A DNA stretch of 64,000 nucleotides. It comes from Euphorbia lathyris. Its lineage: Eukaryota > Streptophyta > Magnoliopsida > Malpighiales > Euphorbiaceae. Below the pieces are notes generated by a model, which had not been told where the DNA came from, ran no database searches, and worked only from the letters and a program-made list of their open reading frames with translations. The stretch's first letter is position 1, and every line of letters starts with the position of its first letter. Both the position numbers and the translations under genes were made by a program. Location: positions 49,757,501-49,821,500 of the forward strand of contig NC_088918.1 of assembly GCF_963576675.1 (NCBI RefSeq), written 5' to 3'. Shown here in pieces: positions 46,477-57,913 of this stretch.

Positions 46477-47726
46477 TTAGGCATTGGGGGATTGACCCAA
46501 ACCTTGCTCATTGTATTCATTATGAAATCCGGATGGGGGCTTCAACACATTCTGATTGTTGCCATAAGACAAATTCGGGTGTTGGTGTTGAGGCCTCCAT
46601 CCGTTGTTATTGTTATTACGGTGGTGATAAGCATTCGGGTTATGATAGGAGGTATAATTAGAATTGTACCTTGGTTGCCCCCCTACATAACTTACGCTCT
46701 CGGCATCGCCGACAAAAGGGCTTCCGGCTTGGCAATCTTGACCATGGTGGTCACCACCGCAATGCGAGCACATCAGGACTTGTGCTGTATTTTTGAGGCT
46801 CATTTGTGCCATTAAGGCGTCTAGCTTTTTATTCATCTCAACCATGGAGATTTTGGGAGCCTCATTTTCCACGGCAAATGTTTGATGTCGCGAGGGTCCG
46901 GCAAGCCGATCTTCTTGCCATTGGACGCTTTTTCTAGCTAACTCGTGGATAAGTTCATAAGCCTCGCTTGCCGACTTCCTAAACAAATCCCCACCTACGA
47001 CAGAATCCACAGTTGCACGATTAGTGGGAGTTAAACCATGATAGAAGGTACTTACAAGATCGTGCTTAGGGATGTCATGATGTGGGCAATTTCGGAGCAA
47101 CTTTCGGAACCTAGCCCAAGCTGAGTGTAGGGCCTCGTATTCAAGTTGCCTAAATGAAGTGATATCATTTCTCAACTTAACCGTTTTGGACGGCAGGAAG
47201 TAGTAAGAAAGGAACTCCTTCTCAAGCTCCTCCCACGATGTAATTAATCCCGCCTCCAACGAGTGCAACCATTCCAACGCTTGACCTGTCAAAGAGAAAG
47301 GAAACAACTTTAGACGGACGGCCTCAATCGGAACACCATTTTGCCGAGAAGTATCGGCACACATAAATTTTTTATCAAGATGTTCGTTAGGGTTCTCATG
47401 AAGTTCTCCTCCAAATTGACCAAGTTGTTGGATCAATTGGATCATGCTAGTCTTTATCTCATATGTGTTGGCCAGGATGGTGGGAGCGACGATTCCGTGC
47501 GATTTTGGGGCCTATGCGGAGCAAGGATCTCCATCATCGTTCTTGTATCATTGCCCCCTCCATTTCGGATGTTGTTCACGGGTTGGACGGGCGGTCTTTG
47601 GTTTGCCTCGGGTTGGTTAGCTTCATTGTTGAGGTTGGCCATCTTTTCTCTCTGAATCCTACAAAGAGTACGTTCAATTTCAAGATCAATAGGAATGAGA
47701 GTATCACTTCGAGATCGGGTGTGCAT
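46477..47726 (-). pseudogene. Athila D gag, frameshifted
   Basis: Begins MHTRSRSDTLIPIDLEIERT at 47726. Compared with Athila E it lacks one T near 47497, which shifts the frame after RPQN. The downstream frame (47445-46477) carries the Gag core (MIQLIQQLGQFGGELHENPN, FRQLEYEALHSAWARFRKLL, FYHGLTPTNRATVDSVVGGD) and the knuckle CSHCGGDHHGQDC. It ends with TAA at 46477. About 415 residues span in all. Confidence 0.88.
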
Positions 47727-47862
47727 AAACTCAAGAAGTAAACAAAGAAAATATTAGCAAGAAAAAATATTGTCAGTAAAGGTGTATATAAACAATTTAT
47801 ACAAAGATAATGTTTAGACTAACAATAAAACGTTTTGGTCTAATATTGCAAGAAATTATAAA

Positions 47863-47880
47863 TCCCCGGCAACGGCGCCA
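47863..47880 (-). other. Athila D primer-binding site (tRNA-Asp)
   Basis: The minus strand reads TGGCGCCGTTGCCGGGGA, five to seven bases after the LTR end. This is the classical Athila site, complementary to the 3' end of tRNA-Asp(GUC). Confidence 0.9.
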
Positions 47881-47886
47881 AAAACT

Positions 47887-49557
47887 TGATGAGTGTCCGG
47901 TAGAGCGGTAAAATATATTATGATAAGTGTGTGCTAGGGTTATGGATGTGATCTTTCTAATGCTCTAAATCTACTAGACGCTACTACGTAGGGGCAAGTG
48001 TACCCCGTCGTATCAAGTAATAATCCAGTTAAGACTGGGTATCGAATCCACGAGATTTATAACTACAAGTATTAAACTACTCGGTTTTACACGTTATCTA
48101 AGTGGTGAATACTTTAGTTGGTTGGGTGACAACTATAAGCTACTCCTAAACTACGGGTGAGACAACTTTCATGTATTTCGATCCCTCTTAGAGTGATACG
48201 GGTGATGATAAATTATAACCTATGATAAACGACACGAAATATAAACGATTAATGGTTTTACTCTTGCAAAGACGACTATTAATAGACCGAACAACTCCGT
48301 GAGGTTCCTAGAGTCATGGTTTCCCTTTAAGGCGACTCTAATTCTTAGGATCAGAAACTAGGGCCCGTAAGTTCCGTGGCACGTCAATTCCTACAGTTTC
48401 CGGTTTGTCAACTCCGGTGAGGCAACACCTATGTGATTCCTAATAGATTTCGGAGCTCGTAAACGACCTACACAATAATCAATTATAAATATCAAAGCAA
48501 GCAATAAACATTAACACGTATAGTGAAAACGGATTCGTAAATCATGTATTATAAATATGGAATACGAGAATACAGGATACAACCAAGTCTAGTACATAGA
48601 AAGAGTACAAACTAATTAACAAGTAAAAAGGGGAGACGAATCGGCCCTTAAGACTAGCTAACCGGACTCAAAGTCGTCTCTTAGGACTTGGAGGTGGAAC
48701 TCTCGAGCTTGGTGAATGCGGATGGAGCGGAACTTCGGCGGAGTAACGGGAAGATTATACAAGCTCTCAAGGTATGAGGAACTCTAATACATGGAAAGTT
48801 GAATGAATCAAATGAGTGTTAATCACTCTTACTTATACATCAAACTCGGGGGTAAAATTGTAAATACACAAGTTACATTATTTCTGCATTTTCCCAGGAC
48901 ACGCCCCGCGTGGACAGGCAGGCGCCCAGCGTGGGTGCCCATTCCGTTGACAATTTCTGGCATATGGATCAGATTCAGTCTTGTTATTTGGACCATGCCC
49001 CGCGTGGCCAGGAGTACGCCCCACGTGTTTTCCCATTCTGTTGATAATTGACTGTGTGTGGATCAGATCTAGGCCTGATGTCATGAACACGCCCCGCGTA
49101 TTTGCCCATTCCGTTGATAATTGTCTGTATGTTGGTCAGATTCAGACTGTTTGTCATAGCCACGCCTCGCGTAGGTTGGAGCACGCCCCGCGTGGCTGAG
49201 CCTCTGAAGTTTAATTGCTCGAATCATGACTTTGGCGCCTCGCGTGGCTTGGGACACGCCCCGCGTAACTGAGCTTCTGAAACTTATATTGAAGAATTTC
49301 TCCTGTACGCCCCGCGTGGTTGGAGGATTTTACTCCTTTGCTTGTACATGCGAAATACAATTCTCGACGGCCGAGTTAGCTTGACGTTTATTGTTCGAAA
49401 TTAACTGAAAACAAAGGAAATTGATCAAAAACATAAAATTTATTTTTATTTTGTTGTTTTTATCAAAAACACATTATTTTTGTGTTTAAACTCACTTATT
49501 TAGTCCATAATTAAACCGTAATTCACGCTAAAAGATAGGGACAAAATGCCCCTATGA
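47887..49557 (-). mobile_element. Athila D 5' LTR with paired GC boxes
   Basis: A 1671-bp LTR. Its terminal dinucleotide at 49556-49557 is GA where CA is expected, a single substitution; the CATAG duplication directly after it fixes the boundary. Same-strand box pairs lie between 48901 and 49316. One pair that is complete here (48901 and 48922) has lost its second member in the other LTR. TATA-like TATAAGTA lies near 48832 (minus). Confidence 0.92.
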
Positions 49558-50349
49558 CATAGCCATTTCTTCATCATCAGTTAAGCTCTCATCATTATAG
49601 TCTGCTTTCATGACTAAGGACTTTTGCTTCTTATCTTCTGATTTCTACTTGCTTTCAAAGCTTTTCGTAGAGATCTCATGGGTTAGAAGAGATCCGACCA
49701 TCTCATCATATCTGTACGTGGTTAGATCCTGAGCCTCTTCTACATCAGTTTTCTTTGCTTGCCAGCTCTTGGACAGGCTTCTGAGTATTTTCTTGACTTG
49801 CTCTTCTTCTGTGAAAACCTTGCCGAGTCTTTTGAGCTCATTGATAATGTTGGTGAATCTGGCATTCATTTCAGAGATTCCTTCGCCATCATTCCTCTCG
49901 AACAGCTCATACAGCCTCATGTGCTAGTTCACTTTTGATTCCTTCATTTTGTTTGTGCCTTCATAGGTCACTTCCAGCTTCTTCCAGATTTCATGTGCTG
50001 ACTCACAACCTGAAATCTTGTTGTATTTTGCAGCATCTAAAGCACAGTGAAACATGTTTATAGCAGAGGCATTATTTTGCAATTTCTTAAGGTCATCCTC
50101 TGACCATTTGGCCTCTTCCTTGATGATTTGTTTACCTTCCACCGTTTCATATGGAACGAACGGGCCTTTGACTATTGCTAGCCAGGCACTCATGTTCGTG
50201 GCTTGGATGAAATTTTTTATTTTGTTTTTCCAAAAGGTATAATTTGATCCAAAGAACAGGGGTGGTTTGGTGATAGATAAGCTCTCAAGCAAGATCTGAG
50301 TTGTTTCATTTCCAGGTAGGAAACGAGTGCTGTTTGCGTTACCAGCCAT
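49558..50349 (-). pseudogene. Copia B gag, N-terminal part
   Basis: Starts MAGNANSTRFLPGNETTQIL at 50349, about 45 bp after the primer-binding site. It holds the UBN2-type copia Gag domain (PPLFFGSNYTFWKNKIKNFI, SAINMFHCALDAAKYNKIS, EIWKKLEVTYEGTNKMKESK). A stop at about 49921-49923 breaks the frame before MRLYELFERNDGEGISEMNA. The chain continues through KILRSLSKSWQAKKTDVEEA to 49558, where Athila D cuts it; the rest of gag is at 16020 and below. Confidence 0.88.
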
Positions 50350-50395
50350 TACAGGATCACCTCAAGATAGTATTATCTTGTGAGTTGAGCTACCA

Positions 50396-50407
50396 GCTCT
50401 GATACCA
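50396..50407 (-). other. Copia B primer-binding site (initiator Met tRNA)
   Basis: TGGTATCAGAGC on the minus strand, two bases after the LTR end, is the standard copia site complementary to initiator tRNA-Met. Confidence 0.92.
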
Positions 50408-50409
50408 TT

Positions 50410-51436
50410 TGTTGGTCCCTTAGTTATGTGAGAATTAGTTCCAGAGGGGGGGGGGGGGGAGGGTTAATGGAACTATTAAGGATTTAAAACTTTTATACGT
50501 TCTTAAACGTTTCTCACAGCACACAGCACAGACCAGAGTGCAAATGTTGGGGTCCAGAGACAGTTTTTAGTTAACTCGTAACTAAGATTTCTTATGTCCT
50601 TGATTCAGAGAGCAACACTTAGAGGGCTTTCGAACGTTACACGTTAGAGATAACACTCTGGTTAGTTTAGTAGTTTCAAAGTAATGAGCAAGCAAATATA
50701 CGGAGCAAGAGTTAGAAAATGACACTCAACATATTTATCCTGGTTCAGTCTTCTGCCTACATCCAATCTCTTGTATGTCTATCTGTGTGTCTTTAAGGTT
50801 GCAAATGAGAGGCTATTTATAGTTGACATTTGAGGAAGAAGTTATTTAGAATTTCAAAATAATCGTTGAGAGGGAAAGTGTGCAGGTGTCGTTTTCACTT
50901 TCCAAAGGCCAGAGCCTACAGCCAATCATCTTCTATTTTATGTCCGTTGGTTTGTCTGTTGCGATGGTGTTCAGCGTTGGTTGGAGTCAGTCTTCCTTGT
51001 CTAACCAAATCAGGAAAAGTTCTCAGGTTGACCAAGGGACAGGCCGTCTGTGGTTCTGAAACTTTCCTTATCAGGTATGGACAACTGACAGTTGTGTGCA
51101 GGTCAACTCTGTCTTTGTTGATCTTGTCAAGCGTGGCTTAATTCTCATCTTCCGGAACTCTCTTGATTTAGAGCTGGCAAGAGAACTTCTGGATCCTTCT
51201 ATGATCAAGGCTTAAGCTTTTGATTTACAAGCCTTCTTGGTGATGGGCTTTATTTAAGCCTTAAGGCCTAAATTAACATCTTTGAACTTTTGCTTATAAT
51301 TAACCAAACACTTCAACAAACACATTAGTATAAATAAATCATTTTTATCTTTTAATGTGTTATTGATTATGGAGATATAATTTTAATTTAATATTTTTAT
51401 CATAATCAAAATCTATGTGGAAATTGTGTTTCAACA
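50410..51436 (-). mobile_element. Copia B 5' LTR
   Basis: A 1027-bp LTR, TGTTGGTCCC…GTTTCAACA in plus reading, adjacent to the primer-binding site at its left. It matches both ends of the solo LTR at 4353-5674. Outside it at 51437 the integrase of copia G resumes. The other LTR of copia B is not in the window, so its target duplication cannot be checked. A G-run at 50447-50459 may be a sequencing-sensitive spot. Confidence 0.88.
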
Positions 51437-52480
51437 GGCTCCATTCTAATGGAGTGATAAGGTCATTCGACTTAAATTTGTATGACACGTGCGAATCTTG
51501 TTTACATGGCAAGATGACAAAGGCACCTTTCAACAAGACTGGTGAAAGTGCCATTGAGCTATTGGGGCTAATATATTCGGACGTATGTGGACCAATGAGC
51601 TTAAGTGCTAGAATGGGCTATCTCTATTTCGTCACCTGCACGGATGACTATAGCCGGTACAGTTATGTTATAAAGCACAGGTCTGTAACCCTGCAAAGAT
51701 TTAAGGACTTTAAAAATGAAGTTGAGAACCAACTTGGCAAGAAAATAAAATCACTTCGATTAGATAGGGGGGGTGATTACCTAAGCCAATAGTTTGACGC
51801 ATACTTGAGAGAGTGTGGGATTGTATCCCAACTCACTCCTCCCGGAACTCCACAATAGAATGGAGTGTCCGAAAGGAGAAATAGAACCTTGCTCGACATG
51901 GTTCGCTTAATGATAAGTCAAGCATCTCTCCCAATCTTCTCTTGGGATATGCTTTGGAAATGGCTGCTTTCATTATAAATAATACACTTAGCAAGGCAGT
52001 TGAAAGTACGCCATATGAATTATGGACCGGGTGTAAGCCCAATGTATCTTTTATGAAGATTTGGGGCTGCAAGGCACACGTTAAGAAATTGATGGGTGAC
52101 AAGTTAGAGTCCAGATATATTTTGTGGGCACCCTAAGAAGACTAAAGGTTATTACTTCTACAACCCGGTTGAGAATATAAATAATCGTAGCAAGAGGAGA
52201 TGTTTTCTTGGAGAAGGAATTCCTTTCCAAAGAAGACACTAGGAGCATTTTTAAACTCTTTGAAGTTCAAAGCTAGCAAACACCTGTAGTTGAAACTGAG
52301 GATGTTACAGGAACCGAACCAGATCCACAAGAAATTGAGGGGGCTGTGCCAGTTACACAGAATATGGATTCGTTTAGAAACTTGATGAACACTGTGTGTA
52401 TATGAAAGTTAGTGGGAGCATCAGAACTTTCCTATGCTGTATGTCGATGACATACTCCTTATTGAAGGTGATGTTGCAAC
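51437..52480 (+). pseudogene. Copia G integrase and RT fragment
   Basis: The plus-strand frame continues from the insertion of copia B with RLHSNGVIRSFDLN and CESCLHGKMTKAPF, the end of the integrase zinc-binding region. The core follows, with LIYSDVCGPMS (first D), YLYFVTCTDDYSRYSYV (the usual F-I-T-F-x-D-D-Y-S-R motif), the second D near KSLRLDRGGDYLS and the E in NGVSERRNRTLLDM. The C-terminal part is KGYYFYNPVEN. Stops and frameshifts are frequent. After about 52370 most of the first half of RT is missing, and the YVDDILLIE motif (52439-52467) follows almost at once. The 5' half of G lies beyond copia B and is not in the window. Confidence 0.82.
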
Positions 52481-52703
52481 TAGGGGTGTGCATCTGTATA
52501 AAACCGAACCGAACCAAACCGAACCGAAATGATCAAAATAATTCACACCGACACCGAACCGAATAATAGGTAAATCCGAACCGAAATATGCGGTTCAGTT
52601 CGGTTTACCTCAAACAACAACAAAAATTGAAATATTTCCAAAATATATCTATATTGGGTTATTATCTCAACAATAATAAAAAAATTAAACTTGTGTAATC
52701 AAA

Positions 52704-52742
<39 letters not shown>

Positions 52743-52912
52743 TGTAATCGGTGCGGTTCGATTTTTTTACATTTTCTGTCAAACCGAATACCGAAATACA
52801 CTTATAATTAAAACCGATGCCGAACCGAATTGTTAAAAAAGTCGAACTGAAAAACCAAATTCACTCAGTTCGGTTCGATATGCGGTTTAAACCGAACCAA
52901 TGCACACCCCTA
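52481..52912. mobile_element. hAT-type MITE, GTTGCAAC target duplication
   Basis: A 432-bp element with terminal inverted repeats TAGGGGTGTGCA and TGCACACCCCTA. It is flanked by the perfect 8-bp duplication GTTGCAAC (52473-52480 and 52913-52920). The interior has repeated AACCGAACCG motifs at both ends in inverted orientation and a TA repeat at about 52714-52736, with no ORF. The 8-bp duplication and TAGGGGTG ends are hallmarks of hAT non-autonomous elements. It interrupts the RT frame of copia G right after the YVDD motif. Confidence 0.95.
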
Positions 52913-52920
52913 GTTGCAAC

Positions 52921-53810
52921 ACTGCAGGGTGTCAAGCAGTGGTTGAACAAGTGCTTCGGGATGAAGGACCTAGGAGAAGTCGAAACAATCCTAGGGATCA
53001 GAATCCACAAAGATAGATCATAATGGCTTCTTGTTTTAAGTCAAGCCTCGTACGTAGATAAAGTTCTTAAAAATTTCATCATGCACAAAGAAAAGAAAGG
53101 ATTCCTTCCTACGTGCCATGAGTTGAAACTGAATAAGAAGTAGTCTTGAGACCAAGGAGGACAAAGAACGCATGTAGAAGATTCCTTATGCTTCTGCTAT
53201 AGGATTTATCATGTATTCCATGTTATGTACGAGACCGGACGTTGCATATACATTAAGCATGACAAGTTGATACCAGTTGGGTCCCGACAAGGAGCACTGA
53301 ACGGTAATTAAGGCTATCCCTCAGTACCTTAACCGAACAAAGGATGCATTCTTAGTATTCGTAGGACAGGATAAGCTAGCAATATCTAGCTGCACCTTTC
53401 AGACTCGCCAGGATGAATTCTAGTCACAGTCTGGATACGTTTTCTCATGAACATCGGTGCCGTTAGCCGGGTAAGAACAAAGTAGCTGACTATTGAATAT
53501 TCTACAAGGAAACTGAGTGCATCATTGTATGCGATGTTGCAGAGGAAGCAATTTTGATCAAGAAGTACATAATCAATTTAGGAGTAGGTAAGACTATCAC
53601 AAGATCGGTTGATGTTTTCTGTGACAATAACGGGGCAATGTCACAAGCATTGGAGCCCTAGTCACACAAGAGAGCAAAATACTTGCTCAGGAAATTTCAC
53701 TCCATTCGGGAAATCGTGAATAGAGGTGAACTTTCATTAGAGACGGTAGACATAGAGGACAATGTCGCTGATCCTTTGACCAAAGCACTACGAGAGACGA
53801 TGCATGACAG
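52921..53810 (+). pseudogene. Copia G RT C-terminus and RNase H
   Basis: The plus strand resumes RT directly after the MITE with LQGVKQWLNKCFGMKDLGEV and ETILGIRIHKDRS. It then degrades through several frames (TRPDVAYTLS-like and SQSGYVF-like segments). RNase H is recognisable by VFCDNNGAMSQALEP, KYLLRKFHSIREIVNRGELS and EDNVADPLTKAL. At least eight stops or frameshifts are present. This is the oldest retrotransposon layer in the nest. Confidence 0.82.
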
Positions 53811-53859
53811 TCACACTAGACCTATAGGAATTAGGACAATTCCTACTTGGACCTAGGTC

Positions 53860-54290
53860 AAGTGGGAGACCGTTGGTGTGCCCTAATTCATAGGCATTGG
53901 TTCTGTAATATGTATTAGACATTTTGTATATTGTTAAATACATTATATAAGTGTTTTAACAATGAAGGCAATAATTCATAATGTTTATATCTTGTGTTGT
54001 AAAACATGTATGAAGTATCCGTTGATTGATAATCATAAACTTTCCAAGACATGTTCTATTCGTGGGAACGAATATAACGAAAGTAAAATGCATAAGTTGA
54101 GTTTTCTTGATAATTTTTACTGGTTAACCACACAGAAAATAAATGTTAAATAAGCAACCCATAGCATACAACATGTGACGAAGGCTTATGATTCACTTAT
54201 CCTAAAAAGCTCTCTGCATCTTTTCCACAAAAAAAATCAGTTCATTCTAAGTCGCATGGTTTATGCAGAAGAGTTAGAATAGAGTACTAA
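53860..54290 (+). mobile_element. Copia G polypurine tract and 3' LTR remnant
   Basis: AAGTGGGAGA at 53860-53869 is the standard copia polypurine tract. The LTR should begin right after it; CGTTGGTGTGCC at 53871 looks like TGTTGG with one transition. The distal end is not identifiable. Sequence up to about 54290 is AT-rich with no gene, so the boundary is uncertain. Confidence 0.6.
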
Positions 54291-54630
54291 AAGACATAAA
54301 TGCAGTAGTAAGCAAGTTGAGCAAGAGACAACGAGGTGTTGACCCATTGCTTGAATTGATAGGCACAGAACACTCACTCACTCGCTCAAAAGGAAACCTG
54401 TTTATATATATATTTTCATTATTTTGGCTCACAACATTACACATGTTATTTTTATAAGACATAAATGCAGTAGTAAACAAGTTGAGCAAGAGACAACGAG
54501 GTGTTGACCCATTGCTTGAATTGATAGGCACAGAACAGAAGCAACTCACTCACTCACTCGACTCAAAAGGAAACCTGTTTATATATATTTTCATAATTTT
54601 GGCTCACAACATTACACATGTTATTTTTAT
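54291..54630. repeat. Tandem duplication, units of about 165 and 175 bp
   Basis: Unit 1 (54291-54455) and unit 2 (54456-54630) are near-identical. Each starts AAGACATAAATGCAGTAGTA and ends with the CACATGTTATTTTTAT motif. Differences are an AGAAGCA insertion and variation in a CTCA microsatellite and a TA run. It lies 45 bp beyond the stop codon of the aminotransferase gene, so unit 2 could be part of its 3' untranslated region. Confidence 0.9.
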
Positions 54631-54674
54631 AAGACTTGTGAATGCCAAATACCGATACACCTTTTATCGAGTCT

Positions 54675-57600
54675 TCACATCTTTGACATTGTGTAATCCA
54701 TCCCATCCACAAGGAAATCTGCAATCACAATATGCACAGCCTTATAATTATGTATTAGATGTTATATGCATTTGCAGGACAAAAATAATACTAGCTAACT
54801 AATATACCTGCATCTTCCTTGGTGAAACAGAGGGGAGGTGTAATTCTAAAAACATTTCCATGAAATCCACCTTTTCCAATCAGGACTCCTAATTCTGGGA
54901 TACATATACATTAACAGCTTATAAGGATCGTAAGTTAGCTTGAATTGGAGCATAATCATTTTCTTGGCTTGAGCCAGTACATACCTTTCATTTGCTCCAT
55001 TACATGTAAAGTTTCAGCCTTAGCAGGACTTTTCTGTTGCCGATCAGTTACTAGCTCAACTCCAACCATCATACCTTTTCCTCTCACATCACCAATAACT
55101 GCACAAACCAATTACACAATCCTCTATAAACTACACTTATGAACAAAGTACCAAACAAACCAAGGAAAGTGAATTACTTTCGTATTTATCTTTAAGTTCA
55201 GTAAGTCTCGTTTTCAGATGTGACCCGACAACCAAAGCATTTTCCTGAAGATTTTCTTTTTCAATCACTTTTAGTACAGCCAACCCTGCAGCAGTACATA
55301 CTGGATTCCCCCCAAATGTGTTAAAGTAACTGCGGCGAGTCAATACTTCAGCAATCTCAGGAGTTGTCACCACAGCTCCTAGAGGAATACCATTGCCTAT
55401 TCCCTGTATGTGTCGATGACAAAGAGCCCAACAATTAAAATCCAGCTTATCAAGCTATGCAAATTCCATATTTTCTTCATGGAATTTATGCATGTTCATA
55501 AATGACAGGAAATCTAATAAAGAAAGATGAATACATCAATGAGGATCTCAAAGAAATTTGGCAAATATAAATTTCAAGATACCATCTGGACCAAAAAAAA
55601 AAAAACCTAACCTTTGCCATGGTCACTATGTCAGGAACAACACCCTGTGACTCAAATCCCCAAAAATGGCTCCCCGTGCGAGCAAACCCAGCCTGAACCT
55701 CATCAGCAATGCAAATGCCTCCTGCTTTTCTAATGCTCTTGTAAACAGGAGGCAAGTACCCCGGGGCAAGTTCTATGATTCCACCGACTCCCTAACATAG
55801 AAGAAAGAGTATGTATAAAAATACATTTGCATAGAAAGTCAGAAACACAAATGTATTTAGATAATGGAAAACCTAGGAGGATCATGCTATGCTCACTTGT
55901 ATGGCTTCAGATATAAATCCAGCAACATGACCAGTTGTTCCAAAGTCAATTATATCTTGAACATCTTTTGCATACTTTTCTCCATCTGAACCAAATACAC
56001 CTCTGTATGGGTCTGGGTTTAAGGCATGATGTACTCCACTCTGTTTGCAAACCATTAAAGTGAGTATTTCTGGCAACTGCCTTTCTTACGACTATGTAAA
56101 GTTCAACAGTAAAAGAGGGAATTCAGTAGAAGTTATAACTTGGCAACTTGCTAAAAGTAAATGTACAGAAAGAAACTGGATTTTCAATTAAAGTAGGTAA
56201 GAAATGCAAACATGCTTTTTTTTATTATGCGCTGTCTTATCTACAGGCCCACCCACTTCCTTTTCCTCAACTAAAAACTTAATAATGTTATTTGATTAGT
56301 AATCATTGATTTGGACAACTTGGCCCACAATGGTAGTTCATCCCAATAAGTATATACTGAACAACATGACAAATAAAGCATCCTTGCAATATTCTTTTTC
56401 ATAGATTTAACATTTTTAAGTTTGTGATAATGAAAAATGGGACTACTTAACATGCAAAAGGTAGGTGTATTACTATGCGGTCGCAATCATCCACCCAAGT
56501 TCTTGAGTGGTATATATTTTAAGTCTAGAAAATCAAACACCTTAGTTACCATATAAGCTGATATAAGTTCTCTTTCAATGGTGTATCTATTATGTAAATT
56601 TTTGAAACAAACCTGTATGACATTGAATTTCCAGCAAGACTGTGCAGTTGCACCCATTGTTGCTGCTGCATTCCCATGGTATGCATTTCTCAAAGATATT
56701 ATATCATGGGACCCAGTGTATAATCTTGCTATCATCATGGCCAACTCATTCGCTTCTGTGCCCGAATTTGTGAAGAATACCACCTAGTACACATTCACAA
56801 TTTAAACCACAAAGATCCTTTCTCACAATCACAGACTAGACTGCTACAAAAGGAGTCATCAATCTTTTACACTAGTATACAACTAAATAAGAAAAGAAGA
56901 AACGGACATGGAGTTCGCCAATCAGAAACTGCCACACCACATCATTCTAAAACAGTAGAATCAGCAGGAAGAAGTTAAATGGAAGATTAGTGGAAAGGGA
57001 TTGTTGTACCTTAAGATTACCAGGCATCTTGGAAACCAAAGCCTCGGAAAAATCAGAGATGGCTCTGTTGAGATAGAGAACAGTGGAGTGTTGCAAACGC
57101 TTGATTTGGTCGACTATTGACTCGACCACATCAGGATGGCAGTGACCGCAATTCACCGTAGCAATCCCTCCAAAAGCATCCAGATATCTTCGCCCCTTCT
57201 CATCAAACAGGTACTGCATCTTCCCGTCCACAACATGCAGCTGCCAGAAAACAGCAGATCAATATTCCATGTTACATCAAGTAATAAGGATCAAACGAAT
57301 TTTCTTTATTCATATTTGAAGCAAGTATGAAATTGAAACCGAAAAACGAAGTTATAATTCCACTAAGCACCCAATTAAAACGAACAACCGAGAAATATTA
57401 CATTATAATAAGAAAACGTGAAAGGCATGATCCGTGAAATCATATCATAATCAATAAATAAACAAGTAACATCCGGGCAAAAGCTAGAACAATGATCCGG
57501 AATAGCAAGGACTCACAGGTTTATTATAAAAATGGAACAAGGAAGGGCTGAGAAACTGGTTCCGCTTGGCCAAAATCTCGTCGGCGGAGGGGCCGGTGTA

Positions 57601-57759
57601 GGGAGGAGGGGAGTAACCGAAGGGGGGCAATTTGGGTAGAGGAAAATCATTGTCTTGCAAAGATGAAGACTGAGACTGGGAGAATTGAGAAAAGTAGCGA
57701 AGGGAAGAGAGGGAATTGATTCCCGGAAGTGACCTTTTGACGAGAAATCTTTGCATCAT
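54675..57759 (-). CDS. AGT3: Alanine:glyoxylate aminotransferase 2 family protein, mitochondrial (9 exons)
   Basis: PLP-dependent class III aminotransferase. Plant members are mitochondrial or peroxisomal and are thought to use alanine with glyoxylate or related acceptors. Exons (minus): 57517-57759, 57010-57240, 56613-56783, 55897-56040, 55612-55791, 55178-55403, 54985-55098, 54808-54894, 54675-54718. All introns are GT-AG and phases match, giving 479 residues, the usual length. The N-terminus [20 protein letters not shown] is basic, Ser-rich and lacks acidic residues, fitting a mitochondrial presequence. Visible motifs: [11 protein letters not shown] (phosphate binding, about 163-173), NAYHGNAAA (about 191-199), [13 protein letters not shown] (Asp293 to the ring nitrogen), VTMAK-GIGNG (Lys323, Schiff base, last residue of exon 5), NTFGGNP, and [12 protein letters not shown] near the end. 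No break is seen, so it is probably functional. AGT3 rather than AGT2 or PYD4 is chosen from recollection of the Arabidopsis paralogues and is less sure than the family. Confidence 0.95.
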
Positions 57760-57913
57760 AGAATCAAAATCGGTTAAAATGGAATTTAATGCAGAAGGAA
57801 TTGGAGAAAGAGAAGCAGACTAATTTTATACAACAGGAAGGACAAGATCGACGGACAATATGAATTCCATGTTTATATAGACAAAGGAATACGGAGAGAC
57901 CACGTGACGTGTG
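57760..57913 (-). promoter_or_regulatory. Promoter of the aminotransferase gene: TATA box and G-box
   Basis: On the minus strand TATATAAA lies at 57872-57879, about 115 bp upstream of the ATG, suggesting a transcript start near 57845. Just upstream, CACGTG (57901-57906) followed by ACGTG forms a G-box/ABRE-like cluster of ACGT cores, the type bound by bZIP and bHLH factors in light or abscisic-acid responses. Regulation by these is inference. Confidence 0.6.

Larger units (their letters stand above)
16021..49557 (-). mobile_element. Athila D: Ty3/gypsy element carrying two nested elements, CATAG target duplication
   Basis: LTRs at 16021-17712 and 47887-49557 bound a 33.5-kb span. CATAG flanks it at 16016-16020 and 49558-49562. 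On the minus strand the order is LTR, tRNA-Asp-type primer-binding site, gag, protease, RT, RNase H, integrase, spacer, extra ORF, 3' region, polypurine tract and LTR. Elements F (21521-32365) and E (32507-41913) are inserted between integrase and the extra ORF. Without them D is about 13.3 kb, normal for the Athila lineage. It sits inside the gag of copia B. Confidence 0.93.

Noticed and set aside
52714..52736. TA microsatellite as an independent feature
   Set aside because: Part of the hAT MITE interior.
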